NCBI RefSeq assembly: GCF_002551005.1
Contig: NZ_NVOY01000002.1
Location: 1-64,000 of the forward strand
Length of the DNA stretch: 64,000 nt
Source: Bacillus pseudomycoides
Lineage (GTDB): Bacteria; Bacillota; Bacilli; Bacillales; Bacillaceae_G
Reading direction: 5' to 3'
Shown: positions 49,542 through 58,734 of the stretch, piece after piece
Numbering within the stretch: position 1 is the first letter of the stretch
Layout of the letters: each line of letters begins with the position of its first letter
The notes under the pieces: model-generated
What the model saw: the letters and a program-made list of their open reading frames with translations, nothing else
The model's database searches: none
Told to the model about the DNA's origin: nothing
Position numbers and translations under genes: made by a program

Positions 49542-50996
49542 TCATTTTTTCTTCAGTTTTCCTTTAATTTTATCTAAAAACGTAAACAATATCTCATCTT
49601 TTGTTATTAATAAAATTAAGGCATATACACATCCGCATGTGATGATGATAACCAAAACAGAAAGGATTTTTCCTGATATTGTTATATGGATGAGATATGA
49701 TAACGGTACAAATGTAAGTGAATAGAAGAGATATTTTAGTTTCGACATATCGAATAATGTGTAATTTACTTTCAGTTTCTTTTTTATGTATATATATTCC
49801 AGTACAATTAGCAAGCAGGTCGCAATAGTAGTTGTGAAAATTGCTGTTGTCGGTGTGAATACATGAAAAACGATAAGAGAGATATTTAAAATAAGGTTTA
49901 CAAAACCACCAATGAATAAGAAACGTACTAAAATGCTTTCTTTCTTTTTTACGTAAATAATTTGATTCGATAAGATGGATTCGATCCCTATTGAAATCAT
50001 GTATAATGCAAAAGCAACTAATGTATCACCAGCGTTAGCAAATTCATTTCCTCCATAAATAATAACAGCCCCATGAGCGATAAGCATTAAGCCAATAGCG
50101 GCTGGAAATAGCGTAATAAAGTACACTTTTGAGATTTTATTTAATAGTGCTTCATACTCTTTTTCGTCTGCATTTCCTGATAAATAAGAGAGTCGTGGAA
50201 CTGTAACTTGAATTACACTTAACATAAGTGTATTAATAATCGTCATAATTTGAAAAGCCATGACATAGTAAGCAAGTTCGGATTTACCAGCATACTCGCC
50301 TAATAATAGTCGGTCTAATTGTGTATACAGGATACTTGCATTTGAAAAGATAACAACTAAAACTAACGGTTTTAAATGTGGAACAATGGTTATGTTGGAA
50401 AAATCAAACTTAACTTGACGTTTTACATATATAAAACTGATAAAATGGTTTAAAAATGTTGATAAAACTAATAAACCTGCAAATTGTTTGTAATCATTTG
50501 CCCCATGAACGAAAATGAATAAAAGGACAACATAAATGAGACGAACAATAACTGTTTTTTTTGCAATGAAATCATAATTTTCATGTGCTTCATTGTACCA
50601 TTCCACATAAAATAAACTCGAAATAAAGTTGAATCCAAAAATAAGGAGGACAGGAAATACATCTTTATTTCCATAGCCAATGTAACTAAAAAGTAAAAAT
50701 GCAATTAAAGCAAGAATGCTAGTTGTAAAGTTAATAAAGTATAAACTTGTAAACAATTGTGAAGTTTTTTTCTTATCGTTTTTCACTAAGCTAATTTCAC
50801 GTAGGCCATATTGATACACACCAAATGTAGCAAAAACAAAGAAATAATTAAAAATTGTTTCGCTAAAGTTAACTGTTCCCATTGAATGCGAACCAAGCAT
50901 TCGATATGCATATGGGCCTACTAGAAGCGGAAGGATAATATTAAAGGTGTTGAGCAATAATTTATAAAAAATATTTGAAACAATTGATTTTTGCAT
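49542..50996 (-). CDS. Polysaccharide flippase (Wzx/RfbX type)
   Basis: A 484-aa MOP-superfamily membrane protein with 12-14 helices, starting MQKSIVSNIFYKLLLNTFNIILPLLVGPY as in RfbX/Wzx proteins. It would flip undecaprenyl-linked glycan units to the outer face. ATG 50996 sits after AAAGGTGA; the ATG at 51011 overlaps the site and is rejected. It pairs with the GT2 gene downstream. A ligase-like gene is found at 56096. Confidence 0.9.
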   Translation of the reverse strand: MQKSIVSNIFYKLLLNTFNIILPLLVGPYAYRMLGSHSMGTVNFSETIFNYFFVFATFGVYQYGLREISLVKNDKKKTSQLFTSLYFINFTTSILALIAFLLFSYIGYGNKDVFPVLLIFGFNFISSLFYVEWYNEAHENYDFIAKKTVIVRLIYVVLLFIFVHGANDYKQFAGLLVLSTFLNHFISFIYVKRQVKFDFSNITIVPHLKPLVLVVIFSNASILYTQLDRLLLGEYAGKSELAYYVMAFQIMTIINTLMLSVIQVTVPRLSYLSGNADEKEYEALLNKISKVYFITLFPAAIGLMLIAHGAVIIYGGNEFANAGDTLVAFALYMISIGIESILSNQIIYVKKKESILVRFLFIGGFVNLILNISLIVFHVFTPTTAIFTTTIATCLLIVLEYIYIKKKLKVNYTLFDMSKLKYLFYSLTFVPLSYLIHITISGKILSVLVIIITCGCVYALILLITKDEILFTFLDKIKGKLKKK

Positions 50997-51415
50997 AATT
51001 TCACCTTTCATTGATAGTTCTTGAGATAAATGCTTTTGTGAGTTTTATTGAAAGGAATTCAATATTGGAAGTATAATTTGCATTTTTAATCCTAAAATTT
51101 TGACTGTTATGATCTGCACTCGCTTTCTGCTTTTGTTGTAAGCCTTGCATGTTGACCGCACCTAGATACTCTCACCCTCTCTAAAAAGGGGTGAGTGATA
51201 TTCACGGAATGTTCCTTTGGCTAATAAGTTATGTAATTGATTTAATTATAAGTAATTACGGATATAAGTTTACCGCAGATAAACTTTGTAAAGCAACAGT
51301 AGATTCTTTTCTTAATTGCATTAAAAATAGCATACAATGTATGAAAATAGCCTTAGTATTTCTTCATAAATTTAAAAAACTTGGCGAATACATTCGCCAA
51401 GTAGAGGGTGTAGAA
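50997..51415. other. Intergenic region with terminator
   Basis: 419 bp. It holds CTCACCC...GGGTGAG (51171-51195), a small hairpin, and the minus-strand terminator at 51373-51402. An 84-codon frame in it shows no family features and is not called. Confidence 0.5.
51373..51402 (-). terminator. Thioesterase terminator
   Basis: CTTGGCGAAT pairs with ATTCGCCAAG (51380-51401); on the minus strand it is followed by TTTTTTAAA. Confidence 0.9.
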
Positions 51416-51928
51416 TTATACATTCCACGGTTTTTGAATTGTTAGTACTTCTGCCATTTCCTTACTTTTTAATCGGTTCATTTTTCGTTTTTCTGCACGT
51501 TCCCCGCCTGTATTGTATAACCAGAGCTCTTCCTCTGTTTCAGCGATCACACCTGGTACAGAAGCTGGTTTTCCATCTTTTAATGCGACGAAAGTGATGA
51601 AGCAAGTAGCAGCAATGCGGCGTTCCCCGCCTAGTAAATCCTCTGCAACGATTTTTACGAATACTTCCATAGAAGATCTTCCTGTATAACAAACGAATGC
51701 TTCATAGCAAACAGAATCGGTTTGATGAATTGGTGTTAAGAAATCAACAGAATCGATAGAAGCAGTTACACAATGCTCACGGCTATGGCGCGCAGCAGCG
51801 ATAGATGCGATGCTATCAATTTCTGCTAATAATTTCCCGCCAAATAATGTTTGATGGTTGTTTAGATCATTGGGAAAAACACGTGTTGTTTTTATCGCTC
51901 TTGACTCTCTCATAAATTTCTTTTCCAT
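51416..51928 (-). CDS. Hotdog-fold acyl-CoA thioesterase (YkhA type)
   Basis: A 170-aa single hotdog domain of the acyl-CoA hydrolase (BACH/YkhA) family, active on fatty acyl-CoA. Conserved parts are VFPNDLNNHQTLFGGKLLAEIDSIASIAA (with the catalytic Asn/Asp region) and VDFLTPIHQTDSV. ATG 51928 (MEKKFMRES) is eight bases after AGGAG; the longer frame from 51967 has no site. It is a monocistronic unit with its own terminator. Confidence 0.93.
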   Translation of the reverse strand: MEKKFMRESRAIKTTRVFPNDLNNHQTLFGGKLLAEIDSIASIAAARHSREHCVTASIDSVDFLTPIHQTDSVCYEAFVCYTGRSSMEVFVKIVAEDLLGGERRIAATCFITFVALKDGKPASVPGVIAETEEELWLYNTGGERAEKRKMNRLKSKEMAEVLTIQKPWNV

Positions 51929-52215
51929 ATTATCTACTCCTGTTTTGTTTGTTCTAATGATATTCATCAGAACTTAATTTATTTCGTCCATCATTCATTA
52001 TAAATAGTGGATGAAAGTTTCTCTGTATATAGATTGTAGTGTAAAAGAGATTTCGCTTACATTGCAAGGAGAATATATGATGTTACTAACTTTGTCATAG
52101 AAATAGGGTACCGGTATTCTCTTTATTCGTGATAAAATCGTTTTGTTACAAATATGAAGTTAAGGGTATAGATACCTATTAACAAGAGAAAAAAGAGGTG
52201 CGATAGAATAAAGTT

Positions 52216-53541
52216 ATGGGCAAGGTACAGATAGGTTTTTCAGCTTTTTTTAACAAGGTAGTAGTTGGACTCATGTTCCTCTTTTTTGCATATTCCTTTT
52301 GGTATTCTTTTGGAGAGGTAAAAACTGTTTTTGGCGTAAACTCTTCTAGTTTAGCGATTGTATTAGGTGTTTGTATCATTTTACTTTTGCTGACTACCTC
52401 TATTTTACAATATCGATTTACGAATAAACAATTTATTATTTTTCTTATTTCAGGTACTGTGTTACTCCGATTTCTATCCATTGTGTTAATAAAAGTTCCA
52501 ATCGATAGTGACATGAATGTGATGTATGAAGCTGCTAAGCAAGTTGCACAAGGAAATACTATTTTTAGCAGTCTAGAAGCTGTGGTTCAATCTCCTTTTA
52601 TTATGTACGAGTCCTTTTTTATTCGTTTTTTTGGAGATGCGACGTTTGTCTTAAAGGTATGTAATGCTTTATATTGCGGGGCTACCGCTTATTTTATTTA
52701 TCAGCTTGCTTCAAAGTTGTTTCATGAAGAATGTGGCCGAATTGCAGCGATATTATACGCTTTGTATATTCCTAATATCATGCTTTGTTCTACGTTAACG
52801 AATGAACATTTGGCAACATGTTTATTTTATTTTGCCTGTTACTTATTTATACATAAAGGCTTAAGTCATTCGTATATGTGGGGAATCGCCGCTGCTTTAT
52901 TTGCTTTCAGTAATATGATTCGCCCATTAGGTGTATTTTTGATTACCGTTCTTGTTCTGTATCTTGTATTGGTAGAAGTTTTACAAAGTCCAGATAGAAA
53001 AAGAATGTTGATTAGAATAGTAGGTGTATGTGTTATATTTTATGGTGTTCATTATGCAGTAAGTTATGCATTGGGAACATCAGGTAACTCGCGATACACC
53101 TTTACAAACGATCGATATATTCAATCTGTCTTAGTAGGAAAAAATGAAAAAACAACAGAACAAGAGAAAAAAGAATATAATATGGATTTTATAAACAAAA
53201 AGTTGAATGAAATAGAGAAGGATCGTTTTTCTTCTGTTCAAATGAGTTTAGGAAAGCTAGAGAAACAAGAAATGAAAAACACCTTTATAAAAGGTGGATA
53301 TTTTATATACATGATGATTACGATATTTGCAGCAATTTCTATGTTACATCTTCTAGTTCAAAAACAGGAAAATAGAAATTATATGCTATTTCTACTTATT
53401 ATTGCGGGCTATTTATGTACAAGGTTTATGAATATGCATATTGTATATGAGGGTGTATTAGTTCCAAGTCTATTGATATTACAAAGCTATGGGATATATG
53501 TGATAAATCAGTATTGTCAAAAACTATTTTTTAAAAAGTAA
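52216..53541 (+). CDS. GT-C fold membrane glycosyltransferase-like protein (paralogue B)
   Basis: A 441-aa polytopic protein homologous to the one at 44730-46163 (shared TNEHLAT, MIRPLG, GIYVINQY-like end). The outer loop reads VPIDSDMNVMYEAAKQVAQGN, keeping an acidic catalytic-type pair. It is shorter, mainly in the extracytoplasmic loop near residues 290-350. The nearest Shine-Dalgarno (GAGGTG) is about 15 bases before ATG 52216, so expression may be weak or the start different. The substrate is unknown. Confidence 0.72.
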   Translation: MGKVQIGFSAFFNKVVVGLMFLFFAYSFWYSFGEVKTVFGVNSSSLAIVLGVCIILLLLTTSILQYRFTNKQFIIFLISGTVLLRFLSIVLIKVPIDSDMNVMYEAAKQVAQGNTIFSSLEAVVQSPFIMYESFFIRFFGDATFVLKVCNALYCGATAYFIYQLASKLFHEECGRIAAILYALYIPNIMLCSTLTNEHLATCLFYFACYLFIHKGLSHSYMWGIAAALFAFSNMIRPLGVFLITVLVLYLVLVEVLQSPDRKRMLIRIVGVCVIFYGVHYAVSYALGTSGNSRYTFTNDRYIQSVLVGKNEKTTEQEKKEYNMDFINKKLNEIEKDRFSSVQMSLGKLEKQEMKNTFIKGGYFIYMMITIFAAISMLHLLVQKQENRNYMLFLLIIAGYLCTRFMNMHIVYEGVLVPSLLILQSYGIYVINQYCQKLFFKK

Positions 53542-53590
53542 AACTCCTATGAGTGTGGATGTGTTTCTTCCTTACTCATAGGAGTTTTGT
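53537..53590 (+). terminator. Terminator after GT-C paralogue B
   Basis: AAAACTCCTATGAGT pairs with ACTCATAGGAGTTTT around a 19-nt loop, followed by GTTTTAT. It overlaps the stop codon and abuts a bcr1-like fragment. Confidence 0.85.
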
Positions 53591-53645
53591 TTTATCCCGC
53601 TATTCGTGGGCAGTAAGACTCCCAATGACGGAAATTTTACTTTAT
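53591..53645 (+). repeat. bcr1-like element, 55 bp, minimal
   Basis: TTTATCCCGCTATTCGTGGG (from 53591) through AGTAAGACTCCC to TGACGGAAATTTTACTTTAT (ending 53645). Only the two ends remain joined. The right TTTAT contains the complement of the hemAT stop codon (53644-53642). Confidence 0.82.
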
Positions 53646-54946
53646 CGATTTAACTCCGACATTAAACTATCAGCTGTTCGGGACATGTTTGTAGAAGCCT
53701 CTTCGATTGATTTTATAACATGTGTAATGAATTCAAGTTCACTTTCAATTTTTTGAGTTTGTTCTTTTGAATTAGACATATCTTTTACAATTTCTTCAAA
53801 GTAACTATCAGTTTCATTCATGCTATTTGTTCCGTCAGAGACAAGATTATTAATTTGTTCAACAGAAGATGAAACATGCGTAATTTGTTCATTGGTTTTT
53901 TCAACAAGCTTCGTTACGTTTGAAATAGACTCTTTTGTTTGCTCTGATAATTTACGAATTTCTCCTGCTACAACTGCAAATCCTTTTCCGAACTCACCAG
54001 CACGTGCAGATTCAATCGCTGCATTTAAGGCAAGTAAGTTTGTTTGATCAGCAATCGATTTGACAATATCGATAATTTCATTAATTTTTTTGGAAATGAC
54101 AAGTAGCTCTTGTGTATCTTGAATAATAGTTTGCATGCTGCCCTTTATACTTTCCATTCGCTGATTTTGAATATGAAGCTGCTGTTTTCCTTGATTTGCT
54201 TTTTGCTCTGATTGTATTGCTAGTGATGTACCCGTTTTTGCAATGTCGATCATGTTCTCTGATTGCTGTGTTAATTGATGAATAGAGGCATTTGTTTTCT
54301 CTGATACAACAGCAAGCTCTTGAGCAATATGGCTAATTGTCATTTGAGCAATTTCTTTTTCTTGCTCATGTTCTTTACGAATTGCCTCATATTCTTGTTC
54401 GTATGCTGTTAACACAAGCTCCTGCTCAAGCGTAAAGAGCTTGTTTAGTACATGTACAGCGCAAGCAAAATCTTCAATTTTTGTGAAGTGCTCTTTGAAA
54501 ATTTTAATGATAGAACGGAATAATTCTTGATATGCAGATGTATACCATTTTCTATGTAAACCAATTTTTACGTGTCTTCGTGCAATTTGAACACGGCGTT
54601 GAATAAAGTCCTCATCAATGTCACCGCTAAATAGCTGTTCAATATGTTTCTTTAGTGTTGTTTGTAATTTTTGAACGGAACTATATTTTTCAATGATCTG
54701 TATAAGGTGTGGTTGCTTTGTAATATTTTTATAGAATTTTTTTGTAATCCAATCCAATTGTTCATAAATAAAAGGTTGTAGCACTTTTACAACCTGTAAG
54801 TCTTCTTTTGTTACGTGTAACATGTTCATTTGTGCAGATAAATCGGAATCCTTGGGTACAAGAAATGTTACGGTCTTATCTTTACTTTGTTCTCTTATAC
54901 TTCTTTCATTTGTTTGATTACTTTCCCTTTTAAATAGACTTAGCAT
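53642..54946 (-). CDS. hemAT: Globin-coupled aerotaxis transducer HemAT
   Basis: Soluble haem-containing oxygen sensor (434 aa) for chemotaxis. The globin domain (about 35-190) has the proximal haem ligand His125 in [17 protein letters not shown]. The methyl-accepting signalling domain (about 200-434) carries the hairpin tip [35 protein letters not shown], which contacts CheA/CheW. There are no membrane helices. ATG 54946 follows GGGGGAACG. Its stop codon lies in the border of a bcr1-like fragment. Confidence 0.94.
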   Translation of the reverse strand: MLSLFKRESNQTNERSIREQSKDKTVTFLVPKDSDLSAQMNMLHVTKEDLQVVKVLQPFIYEQLDWITKKFYKNITKQPHLIQIIEKYSSVQKLQTTLKKHIEQLFSGDIDEDFIQRRVQIARRHVKIGLHRKWYTSAYQELFRSIIKIFKEHFTKIEDFACAVHVLNKLFTLEQELVLTAYEQEYEAIRKEHEQEKEIAQMTISHIAQELAVVSEKTNASIHQLTQQSENMIDIAKTGTSLAIQSEQKANQGKQQLHIQNQRMESIKGSMQTIIQDTQELLVISKKINEIIDIVKSIADQTNLLALNAAIESARAGEFGKGFAVVAGEIRKLSEQTKESISNVTKLVEKTNEQITHVSSSVEQINNLVSDGTNSMNETDSYFEEIVKDMSNSKEQTQKIESELEFITHVIKSIEEASTNMSRTADSLMSELNR

Positions 54947-55092
54947 AATCGTTCCCCCTGTATATATGTCTTTCTCTACTTGTAAAAAACCCCTCGTTAA
55001 AGCGTTTCCAATATTGTCGCCTTGTTTATTATATCTATTATTTTACATTTTCTCTATATTGTTATATAAAATTAACAGAATTTATGTGATAT

Positions 55093-55128
55093 AAAAAAAG
55101 AGAATCCATGAAAGAATTCTCTTTTTAT
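55093..55128 (-). terminator. Terminator of TRIC gene
   Basis: AAAAAGAGAAT pairs with ATTCTCTTTTT around a 10-nt loop; T runs occur on both strands. On the minus strand it directly follows the TRIC-family gene. Confidence 0.88.
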
Positions 55129-55136
55129 AAAATAGA

Positions 55137-55769
55137 TCAATGACCTTTATGAACTTTTGCATGTGTTTTAAAAAAGACTGGGAAATGTACATTATAGATA
55201 AAAGTTACGACACGTATAACAAATGTAACGAGTAAACAAATGTAGAAAGCTAATATGTGTGATCCCATCTCATAAGTAATAAGAAAGCTAATTGCACCTA
55301 GAATGGAGGCAATTGCATAAATTTCTTTACGAAAGACATATGGGATATCTTGCGCGCACATATCACGTAAAATTCCACCGCCAATACCTGTAATGACTCC
55401 CATAGAAACAACTAAGAAAGAAGCATTCATATGATGAGTAATGGCTGCATTTGCACCGATAGCAGTAAATACACCTAAACCGACAGCGTCTGAGAGCATA
55501 ATAACAACTTGTAATTTATGAATTCGTTCAAAAAACATACAAGTAAATAATGCTGCTAAAATACTAATGAAAAAGTAAATTGGTTGAACAAATGCAACTG
55601 GAGGTAAGTTTCCAATCATAACATCCCGAATTATTCCGCCGCCAAGTGCTGTTGCTACAGACAAACAAAGGACACCAAATAAATCGAGTTCTTTTTTTAA
55701 ACCTACTAATGTACCAGAAATAGCAGCTGCGATAATGCCGAGAAACGTAAATACATCAATTAAAAACAT
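55137..55769 (-). CDS. Trimeric intracellular cation channel (TRIC) family protein
   Basis: A 210-aa membrane protein with seven helices in two UPF0126 repeats. The repeats share a GGGIIRDV / GGGILRDM motif (ALGGGIIRDVMIG and GIGGGILRDMCAQ) that bends the pore helices. Prokaryotic members are K+-permeable homotrimeric channels. ATG 55769 follows AGGAAGGGATCGG. It is not in an evident operon. Confidence 0.9.
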   Translation of the reverse strand: MFLIDVFTFLGIIAAAISGTLVGLKKELDLFGVLCLSVATALGGGIIRDVMIGNLPPVAFVQPIYFFISILAALFTCMFFERIHKLQVVIMLSDAVGLGVFTAIGANAAITHHMNASFLVVSMGVITGIGGGILRDMCAQDIPYVFRKEIYAIASILGAISFLITYEMGSHILAFYICLLVTFVIRVVTFIYNVHFPVFFKTHAKVHKGH

Positions 55770-56095
55770 CGCTCCGATCCCTTCCTTCTAAAGATGTTCC
55801 AAGGAAAGAATATACACTAAAGTTATCAAAATAACAATTACTGTTTCGCTACATGTAAAAAAAGTAAAAGAATAAGGAAAGAAAGCGTTTGAAAATGCTT
55901 GGATAAGCAAGAGCGAGCACAGGGAAGGCTTTGTTTTGCAGAGCAGCAATTTCTATATTTATAAGTAGATAAGGAAGAAGTAAAAATGCTGTTTCCCGAG
56001 ATTTTAGGATTCAATGAAAATACCATCTAGTCAATTGAAAACTTATGCTATAATAGGTATTTGGAACGACGCAACAATATTTATAGGGGGTAAAG
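55770..56095. other. Intergenic region between divergent genes
   Basis: 326 bp. TATAAT (about 56048) could be the -10 of the next gene, whose ribosome binding site is AGGGGG. AAAGCGTTTGAAA (about 55887) is only a weak cre-like match. A 62-codon minus frame has no family features and is not called. Confidence 0.5.
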
Positions 56096-57469
56096 ATGTT
56101 AAATCACAATAGTTTAAGTTATAAATTTGAACAATTTCTATTGATTTTTATTATATTACAACCAATTATAGATTTACTTACATCGTTTTGTATTTTAGAG
56201 CTTAAAATCGATGCAACGGTTGGAGTGATAACACGTTTATTTGTTATGGCTCTTGGTGGCATTTATATTCTTACGCAAGCTCGTGTGAAAGAAAATCGAA
56301 AATACATTATATATTTACTTGGATTAGGAATTGTCCTTGGATTAGGATTTTTAAATAATAAAATGATTAAACATCCGATGCTACAAATGGAAGATCTTAA
56401 GTTTATAGCGAAGGCGCTATATCCATTTGTGATGATAAGTTGCTATATTCTCGTATTCAAGTCATTAAAGATGAAAGAAACAATGCATACAAAGATGAGA
56501 AATTATATAGCATATGCAGCTTTAATTATAAATGTAACGATGGTTGCCGCTATCGCAACTGGAACAGATTATAATAGTTATGACTATTTTAAAGAAGGTT
56601 CTCGCGGCTGGTTTTTTGCAGGAAATGAACTTGGATCCATTTTAGCGATTATATGTCCAGTTGTTGTTTTGTATTCTATTGAGAAAACAACAAGCTTCGC
56701 AAAAAGTTATTTTTGGATTCCGTCTCTTTTAATCATATTTTCATTATTTGCGATTGGAACGAAAGTAGGAGCCGGAGCTATTGTTTGTACATTTGTTATT
56801 GCTATTTTTATGTGCTTTATACAAGCGTTTTTACAACGGAAAGAACGTAATAAAAAGCCATATTTGTTAAATGGTTTAATTGCAACAGTTATATTTGCAG
56901 GAGTAGCAGGATATTTTCCGTTCTCGCCAATATATAATAATACGGGTATTCATCATCAAGTATTTGAAAAAGTACAAGAGGAAAAAAAGCAACATCAACA
57001 ACAAGATCATGTTAAACAAGAGGATACTGTAAAAGAGAAAGAAGAAGAGAAAAAGGCTGAGACACAAGCCCTCATTTTCAGTGGACGTGAATTGTTTATG
57101 AAAACGTATGAAGACTTTTATAAGCAAGCACCTATGTCTCAGAAATTACTTGGTATGGGGTATGGTGGTAACTTTAAAGATGCCCCAAAATTAATTGAGA
57201 GAGATTTCCATGATTGGTTTTATACTTTTGGAATTATCGGTTTCATTTTTCTTATGATTCCGTTTGTGTATTATGGTTTGAGAATCCTAATGGTGTTAAT
57301 AACAAGGTTCCGTGAAGTATTTACGGTCAAGTACGCATTGTTAGCTGCTGGTCTTGGGTTAGCATTAGGAATTGCTTTTACAGCAGGTCATGTGTTAACG
57401 GCACCAGGAGTAAGTATTTACTTTGTCGTATTATTAGCATATTTAATCGTTGATTTAGAAATAGAATAA
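56096..57469 (+). CDS. O-antigen ligase/polymerase family membrane protein
   Basis: A 457-aa Wzy/WaaL-like (Wzy_C) protein with about 10-11 membrane helices. It probably polymerises or ligates undecaprenyl-linked glycan. The large outer loop between the later helices holds an unusual, highly charged stretch rich in Lys, Glu and Gln (about 285-327), followed by FSGRELFMKTYEDFYKQAPMSQKLLGMGYGGN, the ligase-type motif region. ATG 56096 follows TAGGGGG. It forms a same-strand series with the GT4 and TagA-like genes. Confidence 0.85.
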   Translation: MLNHNSLSYKFEQFLLIFIILQPIIDLLTSFCILELKIDATVGVITRLFVMALGGIYILTQARVKENRKYIIYLLGLGIVLGLGFLNNKMIKHPMLQMEDLKFIAKALYPFVMISCYILVFKSLKMKETMHTKMRNYIAYAALIINVTMVAAIATGTDYNSYDYFKEGSRGWFFAGNELGSILAIICPVVVLYSIEKTTSFAKSYFWIPSLLIIFSLFAIGTKVGAGAIVCTFVIAIFMCFIQAFLQRKERNKKPYLLNGLIATVIFAGVAGYFPFSPIYNNTGIHHQVFEKVQEEKKQHQQQDHVKQEDTVKEKEEEKKAETQALIFSGRELFMKTYEDFYKQAPMSQKLLGMGYGGNFKDAPKLIERDFHDWFYTFGIIGFIFLMIPFVYYGLRILMVLITRFREVFTVKYALLAAGLGLALGIAFTAGHVLTAPGVSIYFVVLLAYLIVDLEIE

Positions 57470-57472
57470 TGG

Positions 57473-57510
57473 AAAAATAAAAGCTAGCATGATGTTAGCT
57501 TTTATTTTTT
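57473..57510 (+). terminator. Terminator after ligase gene
   Basis: AAAAATAAAAGCTA pairs with TAGCTTTTATTTTT around a short loop, directly after the stop. Confidence 0.88.
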
Positions 57511-57555
57511 GCTATAGTAAAAAAATGAGAAAATATATTTAGTGGAGGAAAAAAG

Positions 57556-58686
57556 ATGAAAGTGCTACATATGAATGCTGGAGCAGAAACAGGCGGCGGA
57601 AAAACGCATATTATTTCACTTTTGTCGCAATTCCCAAAGGATGTAGTAGAATTAGCGGTATTTGAAGAAGGAGCGATAGCAAGCGAGGCGAGAGCATTAG
57701 GGATAAAAGTACACGTTTTTTCACAATCATCTCGTTATGATATATCCATTCTTTCAAAAATACGTTCTTTTATTAATAAAGAAGGTTTTGATATTGTTCA
57801 TACACACGGGGCAAGAGCTAACTTTTATCTTTCTTTATTAAGAAGAAAGGTAAATGCCAAATGGGTTACAACTGTTCACAGTGATCCAACGCTGGATTTT
57901 ATGAAACGTGGTTTAAAAGGTTGGATTTTTACAAAGTTAAATTTACGTTCGTTTCAGAAAGTTGATTTATTTTTTGCTATTACAGAACGTTTTAAGATGA
58001 ATACGGTAACACTAGGTGTACCAGAAGAGAAAATTTGTACAGTTTATAACGGAATTGAATATGATCGTACGCCAGCAAAGCCTTATGATTTAAAAGAGAG
58101 TTTTGATATACAAGAAGATGTATTTACAGCGATTCAAGTAGCACGTTTACATCCTGTTAAAGGGCATGAAATATTATTTGAAGCGTTGCAAAACACAACA
58201 ATTCCCAAAATTAAAGTGCTGTTACTTGGTGATGGACCGATTGAGAATGAGTTAAAAGAAACAGTGAAACAAAAAGGATTAGAAGATAAAGTTCTATTTT
58301 TAGGACATCGTGAAGATGCAAAGAATTTATATGCCGCAGCGCATATAAATTTATTAACATCGTATAGTGAAAGTTTCCCCCTTGTTTTATTAGAAGGGGC
58401 AAATCAACGTTTAACCTCTATTGCTACAGATGTTGGTGATATGTCACAACTTATTGTTGATGGCGCATATGGCTGGATTATTCCAATTGGTGATGCGACG
58501 GCGCTTACTCGTGCGTTAGAAGAGGCATATGAAAAGTGGGAAAATGGTGAATTAGTAGAGATGGGTGAGCGTTTGTATACCCATGCGTCTTCTCATTTTT
58601 CGTTACGGAATTTATATGAAAATACGTATGAAGCGTATGAGAAGGTTTTGTCTGGCAGTAACGAGTATGTAAAAGTAAGAGGTTAG
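57556..58686 (+). CDS. Family 4 glycosyltransferase
   Basis: A 376-aa GT-B fold retaining transferase. The N-terminal domain opens HMNAGAETGGGKTHIISLL. The C-terminal domain has VARLHPVKGHEILFEAL, VLLLGDGPIENELK and the donor-binding E-X7-E region SYSESFPLVLLEGANQ. No membrane helix is present. ATG 57556 follows TGGAGGAAAAA. It is likely part of surface-glycan synthesis with the flanking ligase and TagA-like genes. Confidence 0.9.
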   Translation: MKVLHMNAGAETGGGKTHIISLLSQFPKDVVELAVFEEGAIASEARALGIKVHVFSQSSRYDISILSKIRSFINKEGFDIVHTHGARANFYLSLLRRKVNAKWVTTVHSDPTLDFMKRGLKGWIFTKLNLRSFQKVDLFFAITERFKMNTVTLGVPEEKICTVYNGIEYDRTPAKPYDLKESFDIQEDVFTAIQVARLHPVKGHEILFEALQNTTIPKIKVLLLGDGPIENELKETVKQKGLEDKVLFLGHREDAKNLYAAAHINLLTSYSESFPLVLLEGANQRLTSIATDVGDMSQLIVDGAYGWIIPIGDATALTRALEEAYEKWENGELVEMGERLYTHASSHFSLRNLYENTYEAYEKVLSGSNEYVKVRG

Positions 58687-58734
58687 AATAATTAGTAGTG
58701 GAAAAAGATATTTGAAATAGAGAGGATTGTAAAT

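Noticed and set aside
51191-51445. 84-codon frame starting at GTG between flippase and thioesterase genes
   Set aside because: It runs through the thioesterase terminator and into that gene's antisense; no family features.
55838-56026. 62-codon minus frame and cre-like AAAGCGTTTGAAA
   Set aside because: The frame has no ribosome binding site or homology I can recognise; the cre match has three mismatches to the consensus.
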